Source: Streptomyces sp. HUAS ZL42
Lineage (GTDB): Bacteria > Actinomycetota > Actinomycetes > Streptomycetales > Streptomycetaceae
Direction of reading: 5' to 3'
NCBI RefSeq assembly: GCF_040782645.1
Contig: NZ_CP160403.1
Location: 4,437,001 to 4,501,000, forward strand
DNA length: 64,000 nucleotides
In this document: positions 44,252-51,702 of the stretch, in pieces
How positions within the stretch are numbered: the first letter of the stretch is position 1
How the letters are laid out: every line of letters begins with the position of its first letter
Made by a program: the position numbers and the translations under genes
Notes under the pieces: model-generated
What the model saw: only the letters and a program-made list of their open reading frames with translations
Databases searched by the model: none
Told to the model about the DNA's origin: nothing

Positions 44252-44661
44252 TCTAAGGGCTCGTGCAGCCGGTGACCATGCGAGTGCATAACTTGCACCT
44301 GCGCGGACGTGCTCCTAGAGGCCGGCTTGTCGGCGAGCACCCCCGCCTGCCTACGGCGCAGCTAGGACCGGAACGCTATCGCTCTCCCAAATTATATGGA
44401 TGGTGTACTTGTCAGGCCGCCAATCGGTGCCGCACCGGGACACAGGCTCCGCCATAGGGCGTGTGTCGAGGTGAGCGCCGCGCTGCCCATCCTTCGACCG
44501 TTGGATCTCAGACAGGTGCGGACTGAGACTCGCCCAATGCGCCAGCCTCAGTGATCTCAAGCGGGCCGGAGGACTGATCACTCCTGGTGACGCGCTCTCA
44601 GCTGTAGCGGCAGCAACCAACCTGCTGCATCCCGCGATTCAGCAGGTCACCCCCCTGTCTC
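44252..44661. other. Right end of the AICE, no gene seen
   Basis: Non-coding leader of the OLD-like gene and the element's right arm. I see no tRNA gene, no transposase and no good open frame here. Confidence 0.5.
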
Positions 44662-44679
44662 GGGCCGTCTGTGGGCCGT
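44662..44679. repeat. Candidate attR, 18-bp direct repeat
   Basis: Second copy of GGGCCGTCTGTGGGCCGT, matching 30167-30184 exactly and in the same orientation. It marks the right end of the AICE; chromosomal sequence resumes to the right. Confidence 0.6.
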
Positions 44680-45017
44680 CCGAGGAGGGCCGATAACGAC
44701 GAATGACGACCGGCAACGACAGGTATCGGGTGAAGCCTCCGGCATCCCGCCGCAGGTCGGGCCCCATCGACCATGCGGGACCCTCGCAGGAGGAAACCGC
44801 GCCCCAAGATGTTAGCGATCTGTTGGCGCGGCCTGATGAGATCACTTCATCGGATCTGGCCCGACGGCGCGCGCGTACGACGCGTCGCTCGGGGGAGTGT
44901 CGTCGCCGCACTCGGGGGAGTGTCGCCGCCGCGGTCGGATCCGGGGACGCGAGAAGGCCTTGGTCGGCGGAGGTGAACGGCCGAGGCCTTCGTCCCGCTC
45001 GCGACGCGGGACCCGGG
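44680..45017. other. Intergenic region right of the AICE
   Basis: No gene supported. It contains the right copy of ATGTTAGCGAT (44809-44819) and a 22-bp tandem pair with period 23 at 44888-44909 and 44911-44932 (CTCGGGGGAGTGTCG...). Confidence 0.45.
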
Positions 45018-45908
45018 TCAGATGACGGGTGGACGCCCGAGCCGCGTCAGCCGCCACACCGTCCGCCACCGCATCGCCCGCCGCTCACCGGCCGGCTCCC
45101 GCAGCCCCTCGGCGAACCCGGAGAACCAGGCTCTCAGGCCTGCCACGGACCGGTTCCTCAGTACGGTGAGGAGCATCCAGACTCCCAGATGCACGGGGAT
45201 CAGCGGCAGGGGCAGCCGACGCCGGACCAGCCAGACCCTGTTGCGGGCCGTGACCCGGTGGTAGATGGCGTGCCGGGCGGGTGAGGTCCTCGGGTGCTGG
45301 AGCAGCAGCTCGGGTGCGTACAGGATGCGCCACCCGGCATCCGCGGCGCGCCAGGCCAGATCGGTCTCCTCGTGCGCGAAGAAGAACTCTGCGGGCCAGT
45401 CGCCGGTCTCCTCGAGCATCGCCATGCGCAGCGCGTGCCCGCCGCCGAGGAACCCGGTCACGTAACCGCCGCGCATCGGATCGGACGCGCCGACCCGGGG
45501 CACGTGCCTGCGCTGCGTCTCGCCGTTCTCGTCCGCGATACGGAAGCCGACGATGCCGAGGCCGGGGTCCGCGGCGTACAGGTCGCGTACCCGGCGCAGC
45601 ACGTCGGCGTCGACGAGGAGCCCGTCGTCGTCGAGTTCGACCACGACGTCCACGTCACCGAACTCCCGCAGCCGCGCGATCGCCACGTTGCGTCCGCCCG
45701 GGCAGCCGAGGTTCTCGTCGGTCTCGATGTTCGTGACCTCACCGGGCAGGGAGAGGCGGTGGGCGAACTCGGGCAGCGGGGTGCCGTTCCCGACGATCAC
45801 GATGCGGGCGGGGGCGAGGTCCTGTTTGGCCACGGACTCCAGCAGGGCGTCGACCTCGGCGGGCCTGTTCCCCATGGTCACCACGGCGACGGCGATCCTC
45901 GGCTCCAC
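45018..45908 (-). CDS. Family 2 glycosyltransferase
   Basis: 296 residues. GT-A fold features are AVAVVTMGNRPAEVDALLESVAKQ at the start, the metal-site VVELDDDGLL, GGGHALRM, and the EE-D motif HEETDLAWR. The C-terminus is amphipathic or basic. It transfers a sugar from a nucleotide donor to an unknown acceptor, probably a surface glycan. Start GTG 45908 has AAGGA 5 bases upstream. It is the first chromosomal gene right of the AICE. Confidence 0.88.
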   Translation of the reverse strand: MEPRIAVAVVTMGNRPAEVDALLESVAKQDLAPARIVIVGNGTPLPEFAHRLSLPGEVTNIETDENLGCPGGRNVAIARLREFGDVDVVVELDDDGLLVDADVLRRVRDLYAADPGLGIVGFRIADENGETQRRHVPRVGASDPMRGGYVTGFLGGGHALRMAMLEETGDWPAEFFFAHEETDLAWRAADAGWRILYAPELLLQHPRTSPARHAIYHRVTARNRVWLVRRRLPLPLIPVHLGVWMLLTVLRNRSVAGLRAWFSGFAEGLREPAGERRAMRWRTVWRLTRLGRPPVI

Positions 45909-46026
45909 CAACGTCCTTCACCTCATCCGGCCGACGGCGACGTCCGCGTCCCGTTGCGAGACGTTCACCGTTCACCAAGATGTTGCCCGACGTCGGGAGG
46001 TTGCTTGGGCGTGACTTCACTTCCCG

Positions 46027-46461
46027 TCAGGTTTCGCGGCGATTTTCCTTACGTCGGACGAACTTGAGCCCCGACCAGTCCTCGCCCAGCGCGGCGACCT
46101 TCACATCGACGACACCGAGGGGCAGGAAGAGGTCACGCAGGGCGTTCTCGGTGATGTCGCTGACGTGACCGGCGGCCTTGCGGGGCCAGGCGATCCAGAG
46201 CATGGCGTGGTCGGCGAGCGCGTCGACGAGGGCCGGGCCCTCCGCCACCAGGTCCGCGTGCTCCCGGTAGAAGGCGACGGTGACGTCCGTGTCCCGATCG
46301 GGCCTGCCGGCTGCGACGTCACAACCGTCGGGCAGCCCTGGGATCTCCCACGGGTCCGGTGCGTGCGTGAGCCGCACTCGCTGCCCCGCCCTGATTCCGA
46401 TCTTCTTGGCCGGCGGCGTACCGGAGTACCCGCCGTCGCTCACCGATCCGGCTCCGCCCAT
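46027..46461 (-). CDS. DUF3052 family protein
   Basis: 144 residues from ATG 46461 (GGAGG 5 bases upstream). DUF3052 features: KIGIRAGQRVRLTHAPDPWEIPGLP, VAFYREHADLVAEGPAL, and AMLWIAWPRKAAGHVSDITENALRDLFLPLGVVDVKVAALGEDWSGLKFVRRK. Small actinobacterial protein of unknown function. It lies just left of the rubble region. Confidence 0.86.
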   Translation of the reverse strand: MGGAGSVSDGGYSGTPPAKKIGIRAGQRVRLTHAPDPWEIPGLPDGCDVAAGRPDRDTDVTVAFYREHADLVAEGPALVDALADHAMLWIAWPRKAAGHVSDITENALRDLFLPLGVVDVKVAALGEDWSGLKFVRRKENRRET

Positions 46462-46834
46462 CCCGGCCTCCTCGCCTTCGCCCAGCCGACGTGCCCAGGG
46501 CTTCAGAAATACCGCCCCGCGCACGGCTCCCTGTGATGCGCTGTCGAAAGGCGTCTGCCCACCGGCTGTCCACCGGTGGGCCTGTCATCGGCCTGCCAGC
46601 GAGACTGCCTGGGCTGACAGCGATACTGTCGACCGGCCGGAGAGGCGAGCGGAGTCACTGGGGGACCTCTACAAGCCATCCGCCGGTGGGTGCCTCCACC
46701 GATGCCTCGCTGGTAGCACCTCACCCTAGCCTCTACCTGCCCGATCCTGGCACGGATGTGTTCCGCCGGGGTTGCCGTCGGGTCCTGGTTGATCCAGCCC
46801 AGGCCGCCGATGTCGAGTCGGTGGCAGGCGCGGG
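46462..46834. other. Non-coding stretch with a dispersed repeat
   Basis: No gene. A 49-bp sequence at 46532-46580 matches 50095-50143 at about 42 positions (GTGATGC...GGCGTCTG...CCGGCTGTCCACCGGT). A shorter version lies at 57945-57985. On the minus strand it reads a PVDSRW-type peptide. Confidence 0.5.
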
Positions 46835-47178
46835 TGCCGGCGACGTCCCGCATCGGCATCGCGCCCGACGTGGCGCTCCTCGTCCAGCACGGCACCGTCG
46901 TCGGCTGGAGCCTCACCGACCCCGCGCGGTACCTGACCGCCACGTACGCCGACCCCGACACCAACCCGCCGTCGCCTGCCACCCGTCGGCTGCTCGCCGA
47001 GTGCCTGGACCTGATCACCACGCCGGTGGTCGACGACGTGGTGGACGGCGAACCGGCCGCTCTGGCCCGGCTCCGGGCCGCTGACGAGGCTCTGCGCGCC
47101 CAGCGCGAGGACCGGCACCGGGCCGACGCCCTGCTCTCGCTGATCGCCACCTTGGTGGAGGACTACGGGGACTGGTAA
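46835..47178 (+). pseudogene. C-terminal half of the duplicated hypothetical family
   Basis: Reads RIGIAPDVALLVQHGTVVGWSLTDPARYLTATYADPD ... LIATLVEDYGDW, closely matching residues about 147-254 of the intact gene at 56554-57330. The N-terminal half is missing and no start fits. It is therefore a truncated duplicate. Confidence 0.78.
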
Positions 47179-47221
47179 CGGTCAGCCACGGCTACACGGC
47201 TCCGACGGAGCAGATCAGATG

Positions 47222-47570
47222 ATGCGGCTCGGCATGAAGATCACCCTCGACGACGGCTGGACCGCGACGGTGACGGGCGATTGGTGACGGGCGATCCACT
47301 GCTCATCACTCCGCGCTTCGACCTCCCGGGCCAATGTGGGCGCATTGCGGAGTACGCGGACCTGAAGAAATGGCAACAGTTTCTCGTTGACACTTTCGGC
47401 AGCCAGGAACGGCTGTGGGACGCTCCCGACGAACTCCGGTTCGGCCAGGCCACCCGGGAACTGGTCGGCGCAGGATTCCAATTGCGCTATGAGTCCGCTC
47501 CTGCCGAAGACTCTGCCCGCGTTCCCGCCGCACCCCTCGTCCACCCGGGCGGTCTTCGCGGGGACGAGGC
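47222..47570 (+). pseudogene. N-terminal half of the duplicated family, frameshifted by a 14-bp duplication
   Basis: Starts MRLGMKITLDDGWTATVTGD and stops at 47287 because GGTGACGGGCGAT is tandemly duplicated (47269-47281 and 47283-47295). Homology then resumes in another frame (DPLLITPRFDLPGQCGRIAEYADLKKWQQFLVDTFGSQ...) until about GGLRGDEA near 47560. The C-terminal half is absent. Confidence 0.8.
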
Positions 47571-47602
47571 CCACCGACAGGTCGTGCACCTCCGCGGCGC
47601 CG

Positions 47603-47995
47603 TCAGTCGTCCCCCGCACCGTCCTCGCCGTGCGGGCGCGCCGCCTTCGCCTCCCACTGGGCCAGCCGCTCCGCCGAGAGGCGCTTGGGTACGACCATCG
47701 ACCAGGCGCCGACGACGAGTTCGGTCAGTTCGTCCTCGTCCAGGGGCTCCAGCCACACCTGCACCCAGTTGTAGCGTTCGTCGGAGGGAACCGGCATGAA
47801 GAACTTCTCCGGCTCCGAGGCGATCAGCGCGGCGCGTTCCTCCCGTGGAAAGGCGAAGCCCATGGACTGCTCGTCCCGGGACAGCGCCACGTAGACGATC
47901 CTGCCGACCCGGAACCTGACCTGGTCCCGGACAAGCGCCTCCTCCGTGCGGGCCAGGGTGAGCGCCAACTTCCGGACATCCTGCGCCTGTGCCAT
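47603..47995 (-). CDS. MmcQ/YjbR family DNA-binding-like protein
   Basis: 130 residues from ATG 47995 (GGAG 5 bases upstream). MmcQ/YjbR fold pattern: VRKLALTLARTEEALVRDQVRFRVGRIVYVALSRDEQSMGFAFPREERAALIASEPEKFFMPVPSDERYNWVQVWLEPLDEDELTELVVGAW. The family adopts a CyaY-like fold; function unknown. It appears intact despite decayed neighbours on both sides. Confidence 0.86.
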   Translation of the reverse strand: MAQAQDVRKLALTLARTEEALVRDQVRFRVGRIVYVALSRDEQSMGFAFPREERAALIASEPEKFFMPVPSDERYNWVQVWLEPLDEDELTELVVGAWSMVVPKRLSAERLAQWEAKAARPHGEDGAGDD

Positions 47996-48020
47996 CGTCT
48001 CCGCCTCGTCTTCGTCCTGT

Positions 48021-48484
48021 TCAGCTCCGCCCCTGACGGAGCTCCAGCGTGCAGCACTTGACGCTGCCGCCCGCCTTGAGCAGCTCGGCGACATCCACCC
48101 CGACGGGGTTGAGGCCCCGGCCCTTCAGCGTCTCGACCAGGCCCACCGCGGCCTGCGGGAGTACCACGTTGCAGCCGTCGGAGAACGCGTTCAGTCCGAA
48201 CACGTCCGCGTCCGCCTTCGTCACCTCGACAGCCCCCGGGAACGTCTCGCGCAGGACCGACAGGCTTCCGGGTGAGAAAGCGTCAGGGTAGTACATGATC
48301 TCGTCCGGCGACAGGACGGCCAGGGCGGTGTCCAGGTGGTAGAGGTTTCGGGTTCACCAGGGTCGGGCTCAGCACGGGCAGGCCGAAGAACTCCTGTGCC
48401 TCGGCGTGCGACCGGGGGTCGGAGCGGAAGCCCGTCCCGGCCAGGATGCGGCGGCCCGCCAGGAGGAAGTCGCCCTCGCCGATC
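48021..48484 (-). pseudogene. ddaH: Remnant of dimethylarginine dimethylaminohydrolase-type gene
   Basis: The C-terminal 91 residues (MYYPDAFSPGS ... GGSVKCCTLELR) keep the catalytic Cys motif of the amidinotransferase/DDAH family. A preceding segment (GEGDFLLAGRRILAGTGFRSDPRSHAEAQEFFGLPV ... TLVNP) is in another frame. The join reads AACCCGAAACCTCTACCAC, one A too many for the expected NPNLYHLDTA, so a 1-bp insertion broke the gene. The N-terminal about 125 residues are missing altogether. Confidence 0.8.
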
Positions 48485-48774
48485 GATCGTGACGGTCGCT
48501 GACCTGTGATCACGCTCGATCCGTTTTTCCTGGTCGGAGTCTTGCAGAGCTCGATGGCATGACGCTTGATCCCATGGGTGCTGAACCATCCGCTCACGCA
48601 TCGCTCACGCATTCGGCTTGCCTGGCCGGGACCCCGGAGGCGACTTCCGAGGCAGCGGCCCACTCGCCATGGGCGGCCGACCGCGAACTCGGTCGGGGAC
48701 GAGAAGCAGATCGAGAACCAGGTCGAGCGCTGCCTCCTCGGGATCGTCGGCCGCCTGATCATGAGGGCCGAGGC
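48485..48774. other. Non-coding stretch with tandem CGCTCACGCAT
   Basis: No gene supported. At 48591-48611 the 11-mer CGCTCACGCAT occurs in tandem; an identical 21-bp copy is at 51500-51520. This may be a junction of a former insertion that removed the ddaH N-terminus. Confidence 0.45.
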
Positions 48775-48950
48775 TCAGTCGTCGTAGCACTCGGTGACGA
48801 CGAACCGCGTCCCCTCGAGCAGCCCTCCGACACGCGTCTCGGCCCACTTGTCAAGCAAGTCCGCCTGACTTTCGACCCGAGTCAACAGATCGGCGATCTC
48901 ATCAGCGCCCGGCGACGTGGGGAGTGGACTCGCAGCCGTCGCCGGTGCCG
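48775..48950 (-). pseudogene. Tail of an unidentified small protein
   Basis: A minus-strand frame reads ADEIADLLTRVESQADLLDKW then AETRVGGLLEGTRFVVTECYDD before its stop, with good codon bias but no start codon. It overlaps the end of the 48-residue peptide gene by a few codons in another frame. Probably the tail of a frame-broken gene. Confidence 0.4.
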
Positions 48951-49048
48951 CAGTCCTCGGTCACCGACACCGGCAAGTCCGTGATCGCGATGGTGAGCTG
49001 CCGGTCGTCGCCGGTGATCGGCGCCGTCACGGTCGTCGCGGTTGCCAT
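48902..49048 (-). CDS. 48-residue peptide, possible RiPP-like precursor
   Basis: ATG 49048 has an excellent GGAGG site 7 bases upstream. The peptide starts MATATTVTAPITGDDRQLTI and ends with a Cys/Ser/Thr-rich core (VTEDCGTGDGCESTPH). The layout of an acidic leader with a TDLPV hydrophobic motif and a short core recalls FxLD-type lanthipeptide precursors, but no modification enzymes lie nearby and no FxLD motif is exact. Annotated from translation start quality and composition only. Confidence 0.5.
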   Translation of the reverse strand: MATATTVTAPITGDDRQLTIAITDLPVSVTEDCGTGDGCESTPHVAGR

Positions 49049-49338
49049 TCCAACACCTCCGAGGGGTGGGCGGGGCCGCCCCTCGGAAAGCGGATGATGG
49101 AGCGCGGGCCCCCGCAGCCAGCTCTACGGCTTGTGTGCAGCAGAGTGCGCGGAGACCGCGTTCGGGCGCAGAAGGCCATTGTCTCCGCGTGGGCTGGTGG
49201 CCCGTGTCTCCGCGTGGGCTGGTGGCCCGCCCTCTGCAGGGACTTTGCGGCTGGGGGGCCGTTGAAGGGGAGCGCGGTCACTACCCGAGAGCTGCGGGCT
49301 GTCGGTCGGGGCTCTCACCCGACAGAGCAGGCCATCTG
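49049..49338. other. Non-coding stretch with a 25-bp-period tandem repeat
   Basis: No gene. Two identical 24-bp units (GTCTCCGCGTGGGCTGG...) lie at 49181-49204 and 49206-49229. The region is the leader of the peptide gene and of the antitoxin remnant. Confidence 0.5.
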
Positions 49339-49442
49339 CCCTCTTCGAGACCGACAACGACCCGTTGTCCCGGGAAGAGATCGAAGCGGCCCGCGCCGTA
49401 CTGCGCCATGATCAGCACGACTCGAGCGGTGCCGCAGTCTGA
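49339..49442 (+). pseudogene. C-terminal remnant of an antitoxin
   Basis: Frame reading SALFETDNDPLSREEIEAARAVLRHDQHDSSGAAV, overlapping the PIN gene start by one base (TGATG). The coupling and acidic/basic helix suggest the tail of a type II antitoxin whose N-terminal DNA-binding half is gone. Confidence 0.5.
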
Positions 49443-49834
49443 TGCCCGGCACGCTCCTCCTCGACAGCGAGGGCCTGTCCAAGCTCTACCTCAAGGACCG
49501 CACCGTCCTGGCTCTCGTCCAAGCAGCCTCGGAAGAAGGCACCCGAGTGGCCACGACCGCCATGACCACGCTTGAGGCGGACTACGAGCGCATCCACCCC
49601 GCCCGCATCCGGTGGGTACTCTCCCGGATCGAAGTCCATGACGTCACCAAGAGCGTCACCGACCAAGCAGCAGCACTGTTGCGCAACCACCACCTCAGCG
49701 GCCACAAGTACGCCATCGACGCCGTCCTTGCAGCCATTGCACGCTTGGCGCCAAGACCAGTCGTCGTCCTCACCTCCGACCCTGAGGACATCAGTCTGCT
49801 CTGTGGACCCGCCGTCGAGGTCATCAAAGCCTGA
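49442..49834 (+). CDS. PIN-domain protein, VapC-like toxin
   Basis: 130 residues. PIN fold acidic residues are visible: LLLDSEGLSKL (Asp8), the central YERIHPARI region, GHKYAIDAVLAAIA (Asp about 93) and LTSDPEDI. It would be an Mg-dependent RNase. Its partner antitoxin upstream is only a fragment, so the gene may be orphan or inactive. Confidence 0.78.
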   Translation: MPGTLLLDSEGLSKLYLKDRTVLALVQAASEEGTRVATTAMTTLEADYERIHPARIRWVLSRIEVHDVTKSVTDQAAALLRNHHLSGHKYAIDAVLAAIARLAPRPVVVLTSDPEDISLLCGPAVEVIKA

Positions 49835-49917
49835 CGCGTGCAGATCGCGGGCACACCCGCTCACGCATGACACCGTGCAAGCCCTCGACCGCGCACGGCA
49901 ATCAGCCAACGGAACGC

Positions 49918-50001
49918 AAAAAGCCCAGGTCACAAGCCATGGGACCTGGGCTTCTCAGAGCCGCCTTCGGGATTCGAACCCAAGACCTACGCATCACGAG
50001 A
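49918..50001 (-). pseudogene. tRNA-Thr 3' fragment with attached terminator (island left end)
   Basis: Bases 49957-50001 match the 3' half of the intact tRNA-Thr at 58188-58261 (anticodon loop to the 3' end) with two changes. An adjoining hairpin (AAGCCCAGGTC/GACCTGGGCTT) parallels the terminator that follows the intact tRNA. This is what a displaced original 3' end looks like after integration into a tRNA gene. Confidence 0.8.
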
Positions 50002-50374
50002 CCATGAGCGATCATGTTGTCTGCTGACGCGTCATGCCGCCCAATGACGTTTCTCCTGATCAGGACACATGCAGCAGGCCGATCCACGCCATCCCGTGAT
50101 GCACTGTCCACAGGCGTCTGTCCACCGGCTGTCCACCGGTAGGACCACTTGACCAGGCCCCTCTCGCCGTCCCATCGCTTCTGGCGAGACCCCTGGCAGG
50201 GGCGGAACCTGACGCAAGCCACGGCTGTCCATTTCAGACAAGGAGCCGCGCAGCACTTCACCACGAACGTCGCAGCCTCCACTCGCGACGAGATCTCCGA
50301 CCGAAACGACATCTATTTTGGACAATAAGAGGTATCATTTCACTGACAGGGCTAGCAGCGGAGGAAGCACCCAC
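50002..50374. other. Leader of vapBC with dispersed repeat
   Basis: No gene. The 49-bp dispersed repeat lies at 50095-50143. An A+T-rich patch (50312-50345, TTGGAC ... TATCAT) is the likely vapBC promoter area, although no well-spaced -35/-10 pair could be fixed. Confidence 0.45.
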
Positions 50375-50629
50375 ATGGCCAGAACAGTCATCGACCTCGA
50401 CGAAGACATGGTCACCGAGGCCATGCGCATCTTCGGCACCAAGACCAAGGCCAAAGCCGTCCGCCTCGCCATGGAAGACGCCGTCAAGAGGCACCTTCGT
50501 CAAGAGGGCTTCGACGCCATGGAGGCCGGCGAGCTCGACTTCAGCGAGATCGTCGAGAACACCGGGCCCCGCAACGCGGACGGCTCCCTCAAGCGCGACG
50601 GCGACCGGGACGGAGGCCGGGCCGCCTGA
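50375..50629 (+). CDS. vapB: VapB-type ribbon-helix-helix antitoxin
   Basis: 84 residues from ATG 50375 (GGAGGA about 9 bases upstream). The N-terminal RHH (MARTVIDLDEDMVTEAMRIFGTKTKAKAVRLAMEDA) binds DNA, and the C-terminal acidic tail should wrap the toxin. It overlaps vapC by one base (TGATG). Confidence 0.9.
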   Translation: MARTVIDLDEDMVTEAMRIFGTKTKAKAVRLAMEDAVKRHLRQEGFDAMEAGELDFSEIVENTGPRNADGSLKRDGDRDGGRAA

Positions 50630-51048
50630 TGCAGGACCGCTACCTGATCGACAAGTCCGCCCTCGCCCGCTGGACGAAGCCGAACGTCAAGGACGTACTC
50701 AAGCCCCTGCACGAGCGCTACCTCCTCGCCGTGTGCCAGCCCACCGAGTACGAGATGATCCACTCAGCACGGGACAGCTCGGAGGCGACACGGATCAGCA
50801 CCTGGCTCCACGCCTTCGACTACCTCCACGCCGACGACCGCGCCTTCGCCCGCGCCCTGGAAGTCCAGCGCCACGCTCTCAACGCGGGCTTCCACCGCGC
50901 CCTGTCCCTCTGCGATCTACTGATCGCCGCCACGGCAGAACTGCACCGGCGGACGGTCCTCCACTACGACGGCGACTTCGACATGATCGCCTCCTTCACC
51001 GGCCAACCCACCGAATGGGTCGTCTCGCCCGGCAGCGCCGACCGATGA
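50629..51048 (+). CDS. vapC: VapC-type PIN-domain toxin
   Basis: 139 residues. PIN residues: YLIDKSALARW (Asp8), the QPTEYEMIHSAR glutamate, LCDLLIAATAEL (Asp) and HYDGDFDMIA (acidic cluster). Mg-dependent RNase neutralised by the coupled VapB. Complete and probably functional. Confidence 0.9.
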   Translation: MQDRYLIDKSALARWTKPNVKDVLKPLHERYLLAVCQPTEYEMIHSARDSSEATRISTWLHAFDYLHADDRAFARALEVQRHALNAGFHRALSLCDLLIAATAELHRRTVLHYDGDFDMIASFTGQPTEWVVSPGSADR

Positions 51049-51358
51049 GAACACCCTGTACAGCCTGGCTCTGCGTGGATCCCTGCGGGTCCTGGGCTGG
51101 ACCGCCGGGGTAAGCCTCGTCGAACTGGCCCTCGCCATCTTCTTCCCGGCACCGCCGAGAACCGCGATTCCCGTCACGGGGACGGGTTCGTCGCCGTGGG
51201 TCGGCTTGCGCGGCACCGCCGGAAGACTCTTCACCGGGGCCGGGTCAGCCACCGCTCGTGCACGCAGCAGCTCCGTCGTACGGCCGTCGGAAGCGCCGGA
51301 GGATCTGGGGGCGTGGTGCCGCGCCAGCCCCACCTGACCGTCGTCTCCCAGCACCGGT

Positions 51359-51381
51359 ACCCGAGACCTACGCATTACGAG
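51359..51381 (-). repeat. tRNA-Thr internal fragment, copy 2
   Basis: 23 bp identical to 58207-58229 of the intact tRNA-Thr, covering the anticodon arm, variable loop and the T-stem edge. A former attachment junction. Confidence 0.75.
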
Positions 51382-51415
51382 GACTGCCGGGGCCGTGCTG
51401 AGTGGTGTCGGCGCG

Positions 51416-51458
51416 TGCCGCACGGTGCTGATCTTTCGCAGATCAGCACCGTGCGGCA
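51416..51458. repeat. Perfect 19-bp inverted repeat with 5-base loop
   Basis: Left arm TGCCGCACGGTGCTGATCT, loop TTCGC, right arm the exact reverse complement. No U-tract follows on either strand, so it could be a terminator, a protein target or the end of a small mobile unit. Confidence 0.85.
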
Positions 51459-51702
51459 GGTTTCCGCGTCCAGCCCGGGATGGCCCGTGCCACGCCGGCC
51501 GCTCACGCATCGCTCACGCAGATCGGATTATCTGTGGGAGGCGGCCATGGAACACCGCCGACAAGCCCACAGAGGGCGGTACCGGCCCTCCAAGTCGGCG
51601 CAGGCCGGTCCAGTGACCGAGGACACAGGCTCTGGCCGGGTACGTTTGCCGCCGCTAGGGTGCGCCGTACTCGGCGGGTCGCTCCCCCTGAGGGAGGTGG
51701 GA

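Larger units (their letters stand above)
30167..44679. mobile_element. Integrated actinomycete integrative conjugative element (AICE), about 14.5 kb
   Basis: It contains the full AICE set in one block: integrase and excisionase, a prim-pol plus helicase-like replication pair, a single FtsK-type Tra translocase with winged-helix tail, Spd-like spread proteins, and a KorSA-like GntR regulator at the far end. The ends carry an 18-bp direct repeat. The right 2.7 kb is A+T-richer and encodes an ATPase/nuclease cargo pair. Boundaries are inferred from the repeat and the gene content. Confidence 0.82.
51049..51702. other. Non-coding island stretch with tRNA fragment and strong hairpin
   Basis: No convincing gene. 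It contains the second tRNA-Thr fragment (51359-51381), a 19-bp perfect hairpin (51416-51458) and the second copy of the tandem CGCTCACGCAT motif (51500-51520). Confidence 0.5.

Noticed and set aside
44703..45284. Plus-strand frame opposite the glycosyltransferase end
   Set aside because: No motifs; overlaps a clear GT2 gene and contains repeat-derived sequence.
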